Notes: a model not told the origin generated them from the sequence alone. Shown: positions 23,297 to 36,115, counted from the first letter of the stretch. The stretch is 64,000 nucleotides of DNA from Pisolithus tinctorius (GCA_024663395.1 JANFAH010000031.1:682001-746000), one strand, 5' to 3'. Numbers and translations are program-made.

Positions 23297-25262
23297 TCAT
23301 AAATTCAACACTGCTCGCCCTGCCGCTGCCCCTACAATTCCAAGCATGAGCGTACTCACCAGACCCGATATGCCACTGGCCCTGACTGCAAAGTCACCAG
23401 GAACACCGTTGAACAGAACGAGTGTAGGCATCGACTGATAAGTCTCAGAGGGATTACCACCTGTTAGATTTGCACCATTCGGCTTTACGTTTTATCGGCG
23501 TGTCGTCAGTGACACTCAGAGAGGAACGCGCACAAACATACTCCGATCGGAAGAGATTGATCTGTGTACTGACACGCGGTGGAAGTGCACAGACATTCTC
23601 CAGCAATGGGGTCCCAGAATGGTGTGGAACAGTTTGCGGGCACTTGATAACGAGAAGCACGTAGGGGAACAAAACTCGTAGACAAGAATTGGTCAGACGG
23701 GCAAAGAAAACTTACGTCGAAGTCTTGCCTGTTGTCCAGTTGCTACCTGTTGCGGAGGGTTTGGGTTCGAAGGGGATGGCTCTGATTGAGGACAGCCATA
23801 CTGGACAAACATAATCAGCTAGTCAACGACGTTCTGTTTATTATCGGTAGGCACAAGCCACTCACACAAGTGAAGAAGGGGTAATCTGGGAATGAGCATT
23901 CCTGCAACAGCCCCGCTTCGTTCGTTGGTATGCCGTTACAGATCTGCGCTGACGAGTCGACGTCCGGAGTCTTGCATTTCAGCGCGTCCAAACTATCAAG
24001 TTCCGATATCGGTACAGGGTTCTGAACCCAGGCGAGAAGCTGTTCATTTGAGACAATCCAGACATCTTGCTGCTCCTGTACCCAATCCAGGAACTCGTTG
24101 ATCATATTGATAGTCGCAGTCGATGCATCAGATCCCGGGTAAGTAAGCTATATCGACATGCTTCGCTATGAGTATACCAGCAACAAAAAAGTATTTGCTA
24201 GAATGGGTGAGAATGCCAACGTACGGAAATATGAATGGGGTGGGTGTACAATCCGATGGGTTGCTTATTGCCGTTGTAATGAGCCGTGAATGTGTTCTTC
24301 ATGTACTCCAAGGTAGCAGTATTATTTACTGTCGAATCACCATCGGCGGCGTCCAACCACGGATCCATGAGGTGCGGACCATCCTCCCCAAGGTCGTCGA
24401 AGAACGCGTACATCGGGATTTCCCAAAACCCTGGTATCTGGGGCTGCCCCTTGCAGATATTCGGAGTCGTCAAGCAGTCATTTGCAAGACCATAATCGAG
24501 CGTGTACGGCCAGTAGGCGTCAGTATCCGGGTCTGTAACCGGGATAGATGATGTTACGGAGGAGTCGTAGGTGAAGTTAGCATCGGCGAGGAGATGGAAA
24601 GTTGCATTGGTATAATTAAGATACGGGGCGCGGAAACCTTTGATGGCACTGAGGGGAATTCCAGCAAGCGTGTTAAGGGCGATCAGATTTCCATCGATCT
24701 CACTCGCAGGCGGCGACCCCACATGAGTCATCCTGCGGTAATGCACGACAAGTGAGTAGGAAGAAGGCAAGGCACGTCGTAGAAAAGACTTGTTGCACCC
24801 ACGTGTGATCAGCAATCTCATTTCCCGCAACGTACCAGTCTGTAACGAGCGTGTAGTTGGTGTAGGAAATCGAAGTAAAGTATGTCATCTTGATGGGACA
24901 TCCGTTCGGGTTCATCCGCTGTGCAAGAAGCTGGTTGATGGCATCTAGTGTGTAAGATTGGATAGCATCATCTGCAGTGAAGACAACGAATTGCGGGACC
25001 TCCGACTAAGAGAGGGCTTTGTAAGCTAGATTGTAAAGTGGATCGCGAAGACGGACAGACTTACGGGGTCAAGCCCACCAGGTGGACTTGCGCTCGCGCA
25101 ATTACAACTGGGTAGCTTACACCTGTTGGGATCACATTGGTACCCAGAAGCAGCAGGGCTTGTCGTCGGACCACTTATCCCACCATCTTGGGCGACAACT
25201 AAGTCCGAAAGTCCAACAAATAGCAAAAATGAGAAGGTTGCAAAAAGAGCGAAGACGCCCAT
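23297..25262 (-). CDS. GPI-type polysaccharide (chitin) deacetylase, CE4-like
   Basis: Secreted NodB-fold deacetylase. The ATG at 25262 gives a signal peptide (MGVFALFATFSFLLFVGLS..VVAQ), a Cys cluster (CDPNRCKLPSCNC), then VPQFVVFTADDAIQSY (motif 1; TADDA in place of TFDDG), DHT|MTH (motif 2, split by an intron at about 24730-24800), GFRAPYLNY (motif 3), FWEIPMYAFFDD and YTHPIH. The C-terminal half has a second Cys-rich segment (NCSTPFWDPIAGECLCTSTAC) and ends in a hydrophobic tail typical of a GPI signal, with stop codon at 23297-23299. It is likely wall-anchored and acts on chitin or a related N-acetylated glycan. The exact substrate is inferred. Ends convergent with the MARVEL gene. Confidence 0.85.
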
Positions 25263-26538
25263 CCGCTCCACAAGCAAGATGCAACGAGTTGGTCGAGAAA
25301 TTAAAAAAGAAAGTTACCAGAGACAAAAGAATAGTTTTGCCAGAGCGACCGGAGTCCCCTCAGCCGTCGGGTAGTGGAATGCCATGAAAACCTTTTCATG
25401 ACAACTAAGCGGCCCTCCTGAACGCCTACCGTAATCCGTTCTCGCTGAACCCGGCCATCAGAACTCCATACCGACTACGGGACACGACCAACAATGGCGC
25501 AGATTCAGCGTGCCAGCCTTGGCGACATCATCGGGTTTGGGTTTGAACACTATAACACAGGGGCTAATTCATAGATCACGTGCGTGTGGTCCAAAACCTT
25601 GTTCAGTCGAAAATTCGGTCACCACTGCTACTCACGCTGGTACCCTTGAAGTTGAAGCAATCAAGGATGATCAATCCATCAATATGACCGTCGTTGCCTG
25701 AGAGATTTGGCTGACTAGAGGAACCACGATGCACCTGAACTTATGATTCCTCGTCTATACTGTCACTATCAGGGGAATGCATGACAAGGTGAGTGCTCCA
25801 CCACTACAGTTGCCGTTTTCGGGACAGTTCTACTATCGTGCGGAGTTAGATGATCCAGCACGTCCTTGGATGGTTACAGTCCTAAGATGTGGCTGTGGTG
25901 TACCGGCGCAGGATCACTGCATTGCTGTAAGGGACGACGGAGCCAAGAACTCATGGCGCAGCAGGAGCCTTGTTTTCACCCACTATCTCGGCGGCCCCCA
26001 ATGAATGGTCTTCGTACCAAGACCAACGACCCAATTTCCCGTGATATGAATCGTTGAAACGATCGGAACAATCCATCAGAACATTATTGTATGCGCCGAG
26101 ACACCGCTCATCTCCCTCTTCGCCAGGTCAGGTGTTCCTCTTCTCTCCCCCAGGCCTCACATGCAATATCGGTATACGATGCGCCTCGTGCCGAAGTGTC
26201 CACAGGGGTAATACATATGCCAATTGTGGTCCTCTCACCTACTGTAGCCTTCTCTGGAACAAGGAGCGCTGCGCATCGGTCTATCGCTTTCCCATATGGT
26301 TGCCCTGAAACCGCACCGTTCGACCTGGAATCATCTCCAATGCCAAGACGAAAGGAATGAATAATAATAATCCCTCAACTGGTCCTTGGAGTTACACATG
26401 CCCAAATGCTTCACCGCTCCGTCGCTCTGTCTACGTCTTCAACCTTGGAGCCATGCAATTGCGCCCATTATGGTGTGGACACAGTGAGACTATGAGCGTG
26501 TTCTTTAATTTAAGCTGAACCAGCTCCTTGCCCCCATT
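25263..26538. other. Intergenic, no assigned gene
   Basis: CpG-normal DNA between the deacetylase start and the tyrosinase. A 75-codon plus-strand open frame at 25777-26004 has no recognisable domain and no clear intron context. I see no transposon ends. Confidence 0.35.
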
Positions 26539-26652
26539 TCAGTTAGGATCGCTTCCCAAAGGCTGTGGAGTCTTCTTGACAGCCGGATATTTAGTGGCGC
26601 CGTACTTGGCATACACTTGGTCAGTGAAGCCCCTGACAAGGTGAACCGGCAT
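26539..26652 (-). CDS. Small open frame of unknown function upstream of tyrosinase
   Basis: A 37-codon frame (MPVHLVRGFTDQVYAKYG...) with coding-like composition, Lys/Tyr/Pro-rich, ending PLGSDPN. It is open upstream to about 26710, and a CAG acceptor lies in that stretch. It may be a tiny gene or the last exon of a gene truncated by the neighbouring tyrosinase locus, since an upstream exon would have to overlap it. No family recognised. Confidence 0.25.
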   Translation of the reverse strand: MPVHLVRGFTDQVYAKYGATKYPAVKKTPQPLGSDPN

Positions 26653-26792
26653 GGACCTCCCCGAGCGCACGAAGACGTCCCCTCCACAACACTGGTATGT
26701 CAAAGCTTTCTAAAACGCATAAATACTGCCCCTCTTGTCATTCATCTACCCACTATCTTCACTTCATTACATCCTCCAGCTAGATCTTTACT

Positions 26793-29628
26793 ATGGCAAC
26801 TACAAGCCACACGCAGGGTACAGCTCCTTACTACTATCCCATCGTCGGGCGCAAGTCTACAGGGGGTGTTTATGATCGCATCCCTATCGAGGACATGCAA
26901 AAACATCATCCTAAGCAGTTCACACTTTTTGTTCTCAGCTACGCTGCCGTCCAGGGCGTGCCGAATCCGTCCGTCGGTACTGTCTTCCCGGGCGTTGAAT
27001 TGCCCGCCACTTCGTACATGGAGATTGCTGGAATCCACGGGAAACCTTACCAAGAGTACGCTGGCGATCGGAAGACCCCAGAGGAGAAGGCGTCGGACTA
27101 TAACGCAAATGATCGCAAGGATACCCTACCCATCCCTTCACGGTTTGGTGGTAAGTTTGTTACATACTAAGGTTGCTGTGCATGCTAAGATTCGATTTTA
27201 GGTTACTGCAAGTAGGTGGCTTGCAGTGTGATATGGTATTTGCATGATAAACTTGTGTTAGTCATGGATCAGTCTCCTTTACTACTTGGCATCGCCCGTA
27301 CATGTTGCTCATTGAGGTTCGAAAACCAAAGAGTTCCAATTACCTTTGTTGACTGGAGTGTTCATACAGCAAGCCGTTGGCGATGTCGCTGACCGCATTG
27401 CGGCGGAGATCGAGAGAACCAACATCGGAGAGCGCGGAAAATGGATCCGAGAGGTCAAGAAACTTCGTTTTCCGTACGTTTGATAAGTGACTACGATACC
27501 ATACCTCTGATAACGACCGTTTGGCACAGGTATTGGGACTGGGCTGATCCAAGGGTCGCTCAGGAAGGGCTTCCGCCTGTGCTCTACGAAGATCAACTGG
27601 AGGTCACGGTTGCCGGAGGCAAAAAGACGACCGTCCAGAACCCCTTTTCGTACTACACCTATCAAGGAGGCATCCCTTCTGACTTCACTGACCTCGAGAA
27701 TTCGACGGTAAGATCACGAGTGGGAGGCTACGATTAGGCTACTTAGCAGAACGTTTCTAGACACGTCAAACAGCATATTATTCGAAATGGACGCGAACCT
27801 ACCGGCACCCTCCAAACACCCCAGAGGGTGGGAGCGATATCAATGCCCTGCAGCAGTTAGTAGCTTTCTCCGTTCATACGTCAGGACGTCAATTGATTGC
27901 GCTGAGATAGAGCCCTCAAGGCTCAGGCTGTGAACATTCGTACAAAAGTCGGGTTACTATTCACATTCTCGGACGGGGAAGATCCTGCCCTGGCGTACGT
28001 TTTATGTATCGTACCTGAATTTATGCTGACGGTCGTAGTTATGACGAATTTTCGAATTCGGTCAACGAATCGCGCAGGGAAACGGACTATCGCAACGTCG
28101 GCTCCCTCGAGGCTGTGCACGGAATTATTCATGGCACTATTGTAGGTGTTTGAGTATCAGACGTTTCAGCGTTTCTAAAATGTTACAAAGGGCGGGAATG
28201 GGCACATGGTTAGCGCTTTCGCTCTATCACACTGAATAACTCACACCGACTGTTGTGCCCAGTCTGACCCAGACTATGTGAGTCGCTACACTACAGTCGA
28301 GCCCACCATTGTGACTGACACAACCCCATGTGCAGGCTGCCTTTGATCCCATCTTCTTTTGTGGGTCCTTCACCCGGTGCTGGCCAGCTGTTTATCTAAT
28401 ATTTCGCTAGTCCACCACAGCAATGTAGATAGGATCCGTAAGTATAAGAAAGGCATGATTGGAATTTACCTGCTGACCGTTCGCCACAGTCGCATTATGG
28501 GAGTGGTGCTACAGGGACTATTGGATGGGAGATGGATATGTGAAAGATGATGTAGCATATCCTTGGACCCAGGTTCGTACGACACTGTAAACCAGAAGGT
28601 GATGCTAACAGCTTTTTAGCAACGTGGGACTTACGCGCAGGTGTACAACGAGCAAATCCTCCCAACTGGTGCTCGCGGAGCCCTGTACCCATTCAGAAAC
28701 GAGAAAGGCGAGTACTGGACCTCGGAGCAAACCCGATTCCTAGACGCCGATTCCTACCCGAAATGTATGTCTCCTCCCACTCCGTTGGGGTTGTCTCAAC
28801 GTTGTCTCTGCAGACTATTCGTACCAAGAGTTTCTGGGCGTTAAGGTTGACCAGAAGGCCACTGACGATGAACGCCACGCAGCTCGCGCAAGGATTGCTA
28901 AGTTTTATGGCTTTGATCCTCAAACCTCTGTGAAAGGCAGAAACAAGGGCGATTGGAGCCATGTGACGGTTCCCAAAGCCAAAGACCGAGGACTTTCCGA
29001 GATCCTGAAGGAGATTCCTAACTTCCGCGTTTTCATCGTCCTCGTTCGTCTTCCAGAGCACGCGTTCAACAGGTCGTACAGCTTCGAATTGTATCACGAC
29101 CGTGGCTCTGCACCTCAGCTAGTCGGTATAGTCACAGTGTTCGCCCGCCCAGACCATTCGCCTTGCAAGGCTTGTGCCCAGCGTCGGGAATCGGGATCAA
29201 TTGTCCGGGGTATCATACCATTGCCTTTCTCCCTAGTGAACGACATCATCGTGAACAGTGGTATCGACAGAACAAAAGCGACTGTGGATACCACCGCGGC
29301 TGATATCACGAAGAACCTCTCTGGTAAGCTGTTGGATATGACAGGCAAGGTACTCGCCAGCGCTCAGGGCGGGACGGAAGCCGCGGCCGTGCCAAAGGAA
29401 AAGAAAGCATCCTCTGATGTCGTCCCCGTGGAGGTGACTTTGTATACTTCGGCCGTCGCTGAGAAAGTGGACGATGAAGGACATCCCGTCTACTTGTTCG
29501 ATTGGCAGCCCCACAACGCGTTATTCCCAGTGAGCAGAGCTCCTACCATCATTTCCATGACTGACTAACCGGCGGCGATTTTCCATGTCCAGAACGGATG
29601 GAAAGCTGAAACTAAGGAAGCTCTCTAG
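26793..29628 (+). CDS. Tyrosinase (polyphenol oxidase), intact
   Basis: Type-3 copper enzyme that oxidises phenols to quinones (melanin-type pathway). Sixteen exons: 26793-27150, 27202-27211, 27262-27316, 27370-27473, 27530-27707, 27761-27855, 27911-27994, 28039-28141, 28191-28208, 28263-28277, 28336-28360, 28411-28437, 28490-28572, 28620-28764, 28814-29529, 29593-29628. They total 2052 nt, 683 aa, with every phase consistent. CuA: GIHGKPY, YCNH and TWHRPY. CuB: EAVHGIIHG and the HHSNVDR region. YWDW and FDP follow the PPO pattern. The C-terminal third is the shielding domain of the latent proenzyme. No signal peptide, so probably cytosolic. Five exons are 10-27 nt long. Start chosen at MATTSHTQ, a typical PPO N-terminus; an AT-rich CATAAATA lies about 75 bp upstream. 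Confidence 0.95.
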
Positions 29629-30189
29629 ATCAACTTCTTGCACAGACTCGGTTTATCACCAATGTGAGTGTATAATATGATGATATGTATGAAAATCACT
29701 GTAAAAGAGATGATGAGTTCGTACGATGACACCACCTATAAATCCCTGATGAAACTGACTTGATGAATACTCCGATCCGATGGTAGCTTCGGAGACTAGT
29801 GCTTATTCACATACTAACCTCTCCGCGAGGCTACATTTGTCTCACTCTTGCATTCTCACTGTATGAGGTTGAGTGATTCCAGGTAAGCCTCTGAACTTTT
29901 TGGTGGACAACTTCAGGTTGGCAGATGTTTGTTTAATTCTCTCACCACCATGTTCTCCACGCAAGTCTGACTGGTACAACAGGCTATGAGGAGCTTTCAA
30001 ATCCTTGCAGGAGGAATTCAACCTTGCTTGAAGCAGTCGGAATACAATGTGGAAGTAAGGATCTTCTCCAAGGTACAGTAATAATCATGCTGCAGATTCC
30101 CTGACCCTCCACCTGAGTTGTGGGGTCACATATTATATCATCTGTCCCATGCAGTAGTACTACTTCTGGGATATATCTGAACTTGGCAG

Positions 30190-32480
30190 CACCAAGTGCG
30201 GAAATCCATTGAAGAGCAAGTTAAAGACTGTCATGCATATTCATTCCTACACCTTGTAGCTGATCTTACATACAACATAAGTTAACATCAATAGCTTCTG
30301 CCATTTGGCATACTCTCAGTGCTTGCATTATTCAAGGCAGCTTGGTCAGTCAGTTCAGTGAGGAGTAACTGATATTTTGAAACACCATCTGCTGCATCAT
30401 GCATCATCCTGGACCAGTTAATTTTCATTTAAAAAATGTTTGGTAACTAAGCCCTTCAATGTCTGATGAGAACACACCTCTGGAGTGGATCCAGGCCATC
30501 ATCCAATGTAGATGAGGCTGCTTGTGAGAGAATGTATCCAATCTTCTGAACATCCTAGCAGAAGTGTCACTGACTTGGCTCCTCAACACAGAAAACAAGT
30601 TACATTCACTCGAGACTCTCCTAGGGGTGAGGTTATTACTTCATCACTCATGCTGAAGTAATCAGCAACCTGTCAATCAATGTCAGCCAGTATCAAAGAA
30701 GATGCAGGTTTCCATGCTTTTTCTAATACTCTTGCAATCTCCAAGGACATCCCATGCCAACATACTAGTAAGATCTAGTATAGTATGTGGGTTTTTCAGC
30801 TAGTAGACAACAAGGTTTGATAAAGTAGTTACCCTTCCTGTAATATCTTCTGCCAGTGCCTGCCTTTTGTCATCATCATTGTCATCATCAATCTCAGTGA
30901 GCACTTCTTGGAGTTTCTTGATTTCTTGTATATCAGACAGAAGCTTCTGTCTAAAGAGTACATTTGATTAGCATGAGTTACCTCACTAAGAACAGGCTGT
31001 GGCACTTGTTGAACTTGGTGTCTTGATGGTGGGAACTAACATGCAATGAGCCATGATATTACTTGAAAGAATTGAGGTTTTCTTACCCAGGTTTCCAGTT
31101 TTCATAGACAGTAGCAATTACTTGAAGGAACTAACCACCATGTCACATGAATGAGAAAAGTTTTAGCCAGCAAATAAGAATGGACCTGCCTCTGCAGCAA
31201 AGGGCCTTATTCTTGATTTCATTGCTTCCTCTCACAACTTTGTCCAGGTAATGTCAATAGGTGTTGGGTCATCACAGAGCACTGCTGGGTCCCCAATGTG
31301 CATCAAGAACTTGACTAATGCCTCAATCTGATGCTGCTGCACTGTCTCAACTACTTTTCTGTCTTAATTCCTATGTTAGCAAGCTACAGCCTGAAGCACA
31401 CTTTGTGGACAAGGGCATCCCAGTGCCCATACTCACCCTTTTTCATCTGTATGAAGGACCTACCACATATTTCTGCTTTCATGGTTGAAGACAGTTCATG
31501 AAAGAATGTTATCTCCCCAACCTAAAGCTCATTCCAAAGCAAATCATACCATGAGGTTATATCACAAACACAAGCAGAGAAAAAATACATACAAGATTAC
31601 TCAAGTTGGTGACACCAAACATATCCATGAAAAAATTGATGGCAGCTTCCTCAGTCACCACATCCTCCAGGACCTTTGACTGGTCCACCTCATCCACCTT
31701 GGAAGTCCATGGGTAGATTTGAAAGCAGCCCTATAAAAAAACTTACCCATCCAACAAGAATAGAGAAGTTGAGTCTACAATTTCAGAAGTATGGTGCCAG
31801 CACTCCCAACAACTAATGAATGAATTAATGCAGCAGGTGCTCACCTAATTTTTCGGATATCTTCCAGTAATTCTGAGCACACATCATTTACTGGGGACCA
31901 AGACATGGGCATCATTATGGTGTGAAAAGGGGTAGGGGTGTCAAGCCTCATCCCTGCCTTTGGATCAGCAACCTCAGTAACATCACAGTAACACTCTGAG
32001 CACTTGATGACTGTTGTTACTATAAGTGTACCTGTGAGATGGAAAGAGGAGATTCTCAGTAGAGAAATAAGTGGTTGGGTGGCTGGCAGTGACCAGCCAA
32101 TTGCTTTGTGGAGAGCTAGGTATCGGTTTGCCCTGAATCCCCTATATGGTGCAATCAAAACATCTTCTGCTGGTGATGTGAGAAATGGATGGCTAATGAC
32201 ATTCTCAATGAGATCAAATAGTCCACTGATGCCAAGTTGCATAGCAAGCTCAAAGATATTGCCCTGCTGCTTGAAATTGTGACCACTATGTGAAACCTGA
32301 CCATAATCACCTGGCTACTGCAGTTAGGCATTGCAGTAAAATGCATGTCAGTCTCACCCTAATTTCTGACTTTGTTGGATAGAAGGATGTGGGAGAACCA
32401 TCAACATGCCAAGTATATTTTACATTAGCAGTTGCCCCATCCTGCATAATACCAGGCAGTTGAGGAGCCTCACTCCAGCC
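30190..32480 (-). pseudogene. Unknown exon series downstream of HET, copy A (decayed)
   Basis: CpG-poor counterpart of 36390-38000. Still readable are a coiled-coil-like exon (EIKKLQEVLTEIDDDND..KRQALAED, about 30840-30950), SEAPQLPGIMQDGATANVKY (about 32420-32480) and AWKPASSLILADID. Stops interrupt it: ADID-stop-QVAD where copy B has DWQVAD, and two stops in the segment matching copy B WLDIEPRFSHPTRAKLWEEA. In strand and order it continues the HET gene and may be its 3' part. Confidence 0.6.
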
Positions 32481-34265
32481 CTGCAGAGATGTAAACTTTA
32501 GGTAATACAGATGAGTGCACAGCATGAAAAAGTACACTAACCCATGGGTTCCAATCACCAGCTTTCTGTGAAGAACAGCAACCAGGACATCGGACAACAT
32601 CAATTGTCACCTTGCAGCCGACGCCACACGAATGCCTCGTAGTAACCACCCTTACATGGTGGATGGATCGGTGAAGGTGGGCATGCTCCATCCGGCAAAT
32701 TTTGGGTTTCCATTTGTTGCCGAGCAGTCGCTCCAAGGAGCAAACGCGCAGAAGTTGTACCTCCTGCCACTCCAAAGGCTTAGAAGGACAGACAATGAAC
32801 ACGAGGTCTCGACCACAGCAGTAAACGAGGACTACTGAAAAGCAAGTCCGGCGCCATTTGTTCACGTAAGTAATGGCAGCAAAATCATTATCCTTTGAGA
32901 GTGTGACCGAGCCATCTTCGACTTGTATACTCTTGGGGTTGACACCATACTGAAGAAAGTTATGAAGCGAAAGAGTCTGGCAATCTAATTCGAACGTGAA
33001 GCTGTTGGGATTCTGCCTAACGTCGTTATAAGGAAGAAAGTGCTGCTTGAATTCTATTGGCCCCGCTTTGGGTATTCGCCCGCCGAAAAAACGGAAGCAA
33101 CCAGATTGAGAGAGCACCAGGTTCATGGTGATAAGGATATTAGAATAATAATTGCTCCGCTTGAGCTCGTAAGAACATGCCAGTTTGACCTCGGCAAGCT
33201 TCCCAAAAGTTTCTGTGGGTAGCCATATTTGTATGCCATCGTTAGTTGCAGCGAATGTGCGGAACCATTCAGCAGGAATGTTATGGAGCGTCTCTTTAGC
33301 AATAGCATCTCTCTGGAGAGCGTCGATGAAGTCTTGGCATGACAATGGAACAATATCAGAACAATCCTGGAAACAGCTCGGGTCTTCCGCCAAAAGTTAC
33401 CAGAACACCCAGCATTCTGTTTTTGACCCCACGCAAAGATACTTTGGTCATTGGACGAACGTATGATTTCCAGCTGCAAACGACGAAACGCATTCTTCCC
33501 CTCCCCATATAACATTGGCATGTGTACACCAAGTAATCCCAGTAGCGAATATGCTCGGTCTTCCTCGCGTGTCATGGTCCGGTCAGCGGCCCAGGACATA
33601 ATCTGGGCAACACCGGCTCGCCCGGAATCCAGTCCATCCTGCAGGACATACACTGGGATTCGTGTGACCTCGCCAAGATGAGATGCTAGTTGCTTCTTGT
33701 CACCTAAGCGATTCCACTTGGAATCAAAAAAGTGGACGGCCTCAGGAGCTATGAGCTCTTGAAGTGTCCAGCCTCGAGTGAACCACTTGGCTGACGAGTG
33801 GATAGTGCCGACTTCGTCCTTGTATAACCAGGAGTCCCAAGTAGTGTCGTGGATATAGGCATAACATTGCTTTGCATTTGCGTACCACCGGTACATAGAA
33901 TTGATGACTTCTGACAGTTCCGAGCTGCTCTTCTTATCGATGCAGCAGGTGTCCACCCAGACCCACTCCAGACCATCCTTTTGGGCTTGCTTGCAGGTGT
34001 CGATTATCTTCTTGTATCCGGTGCGCCTCCTAATCTCATTCCTCTTCTCCTCATTCATAGTCGTGAGCTGTTCCATCTCCTGGAACGAAACCTCTTTCTC
34101 GCCATTCTCCGCTACACCCCAGCAATGCGACAGTATGGCATATCCTTTCTCCGCAAGAGCCAGGCCATAAAACTCTCCCAAAATCTCTTTTGAAAGGTCA
34201 ATGCTTCTCTCCTCATAGATACTCGTCTCCAGGTCAAGTATGGCAGTGACGTGGATGAGTCGCAT
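32470..34265 (-). pseudogene. HET-domain gene, copy 1 (frameshifted)
   Basis: HET domain proteins trigger incompatibility-type cell death in filamentous fungi. From the ATG at 34265 (MRLIHVTAILDLE) the frame carries the complete HET domain: YAILSHCWG, WVWVDTCCIDK, ELSEVINSMYRWY, WFTRGWTLQELIAP, MSWAADRTMTREEDRAY and MPMLYGEGKNAF. Compared with copy 2, one base is missing at about 33380-33400, right after SIFAWGQ. The frame then ends at 33123, and the rest of the protein continues in another frame (AEDPSCFQDCSD..., to 32470) with its own intact sequence. A truncated 380-aa HET-only protein could still be made. A 3' intron starting GTTAGT at about 32550 would join it to the downstream exon series. 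Confidence 0.8.
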
Positions 34266-34878
34266 CTTGCACCATCGGTCTGTCAGTTGGTCTCGCCACT
34301 AATCAATTGATATTTGACACCCTTACTGTTACTACAAGGTTGGGAGACGCACGAAGGCGACATAGATCCGGTGACAATACGGCAACAGTGGTGGTAAACA
34401 AACGTAACTGGACAAGGAAAGGTATCGAGCGATAGGAAGGTGAACGAGCACAGGCAAACAAGACAGTCAACGTGACGTGAATGTGTCTTTCAACAGAGGT
34501 GAATGCAGGTAAGGTAAGTTTAATGCACGTGCTCGATGGCTATGGGCGCTAGTAGAATCTTGAACAGTATAACAATAATCTCACAAAAAGTGGTTCTGAA
34601 AACCCTATGCTAACCTGGCAAGGCACGAGCTCAGGATTCTGATCAGCCCAGTCCGCATGTAAGAAGCATGGCACCTTTCGTAGGTCAGCGCAGGGCTCAG
34701 TACTGGCATTGTTGTGGTCTGGTTTCTACTTCTGTTCGTAGACGAACAGGATGGAGCTGGGTTCAAGATGCGACGGTAAGCAGTGACCTATAAAGGTGGA
34801 GACTGGAATGCAATGCCTTGCTATTCTACGGAGAACTGTCTGGGAAGCACACCAAGTTCGCCTCGAGGATGGTCTTTA
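34266..34878. other. HET1 upstream region and junction of the tandem units
   Basis: CpG-normal promoter side of HET copy 1. Its last part (about 34735-34870) matches 40165-40330, upstream of HET copy 2, which sets the right end of the duplicated unit. The head-to-tail junction lies at about 34870-34879. Confidence 0.7.
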
Positions 34879-36115
34879 GTTTATCTAATATTTCGTTAGT
34901 CCACCACAGCAATGTAGACAGGATCCGTAAGTATAAGAAAGGCATGATTAGAATTTACCTGCTGGCCGTTCACCACAGCGCATTATGGGAGTGGTGCTAC
35001 AGGGACTATTGGGTGGGAGATTGATATGTGAAGGGTGACGTAGCATATCCTTGGACCCAGGTTTGAACGACATTGTGAACCAGAAAGTGATGCTAACAGC
35101 TTTTTAGCAACGTGGGACTTACGCGCAGGTGTACAATGAGCAAATCCTCCCAACTGGTGCTCACGGAGCCCTGTACCCATTCAGAAACGAGGAAGGCGAG
35201 TACTGGACCTCGGAGCAAACCCGATTCCTAGACGCCGATTCCTATCCGAAACTTTGTATGTATCCTCCCACTCCATTGGGGTTGTATCAATGCTGCCTCT
35301 GTAGACTATTCGTACCAAGAGTTTCTGGGCGTTAAGGTTGACCAGAAGGCCACTGACGATGAACGCCACGCAGCTCGCGCAAGGATTGCTAAATTTAAGG
35401 GGTTGAACCTCAAACCTCTGTGAAAAGCAGAAACAAGGGCGATTGGAGCCACGTGACGGTTCCCAAAGCCAAAGACCGAGGGCTTTCCGAGATCCTGAAG
35501 GAGATTCCTAACTCCTAACTTCCGTGTTTTCATCGTCCTCGTTCGTCTTCCAAAGCACGCGTTCAACAGGTCGTACAGCTTCGAATTGTATCGCGACCGT
35601 GGCTCTGCGCCTCAGCCAGTCGGTATAGTCACAGTGTTCGCCCGCCCAGACCATTCGCCTTGCAAGGTTTGTGCCCAGCGTCGGGAATTGGGATCAATTG
35701 TCCGGGGTATCATACCATTGTCTTTCTCCATAGTGAACAACATCGTCGTCAACAGCGGTATCGACAGAACAAAGACGACGGTGGATACCACCGCGGCTGA
35801 TATCACGAAGAACCTCTCTGGCAGGCTGTTGGATATGACAGGCAAGGTACTCGCCAGCGTTCAGGGTGGGACGGAAGCGGTGGCCGTACCAAAGGAAAAG
35901 AAGGCATCCTCTGATGTCGTCCCCGAGGTGACTCTGTATACTTCGGCCGTCGCTGAGAAAGTGGACGATGAAGGACATCCCGTCTACTTGTTCGATTGGC
36001 AGCCCCACAACGCGTTATTCCCGGTGAGCAGAACTGACTAACCGGCGGCAATTTTCCATATCAAGAGCAGGTGGAAAACTGAAACTGAAGAGTCTCACTA
36101 ATTCAATTTCTTGTG
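34879..36115 (+). pseudogene. 5'-truncated tyrosinase copy
   Basis: Begins in the intron before the last CuB histidines and repeats the 3' half of the intact gene: HHSNVDR, WEWCYRDYW, VYNEQILPTGA, FLDADSYPK, then the C-terminal shielding domain to VYLFDWQPHNALFP. It lacks CuA and most of CuB. One base is lost at about 35395-35405 (IAKF), giving an early TGA, and there is an 8-bp repeat insertion at about 35515, so it is not translatable as a tyrosinase. It is a by-product of the tandem duplication. Confidence 0.92.

Larger units (their letters stand above)
28390..34870. repeat. Tandem duplication, unit A (6.5 kb)
   Basis: First copy of a head-to-tail duplication. It starts inside the tyrosinase intron 28361-28410 (GTTTATCTAATATTTCG) and ends about 34870 (CACACCAAGTTCGCCTCGAGG), where unit B begins at once. 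It contains the last five tyrosinase exons, the unknown exon series and HET copy 1. Only its middle (about 29880-32585) is CpG-depleted. Confidence 0.9.
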
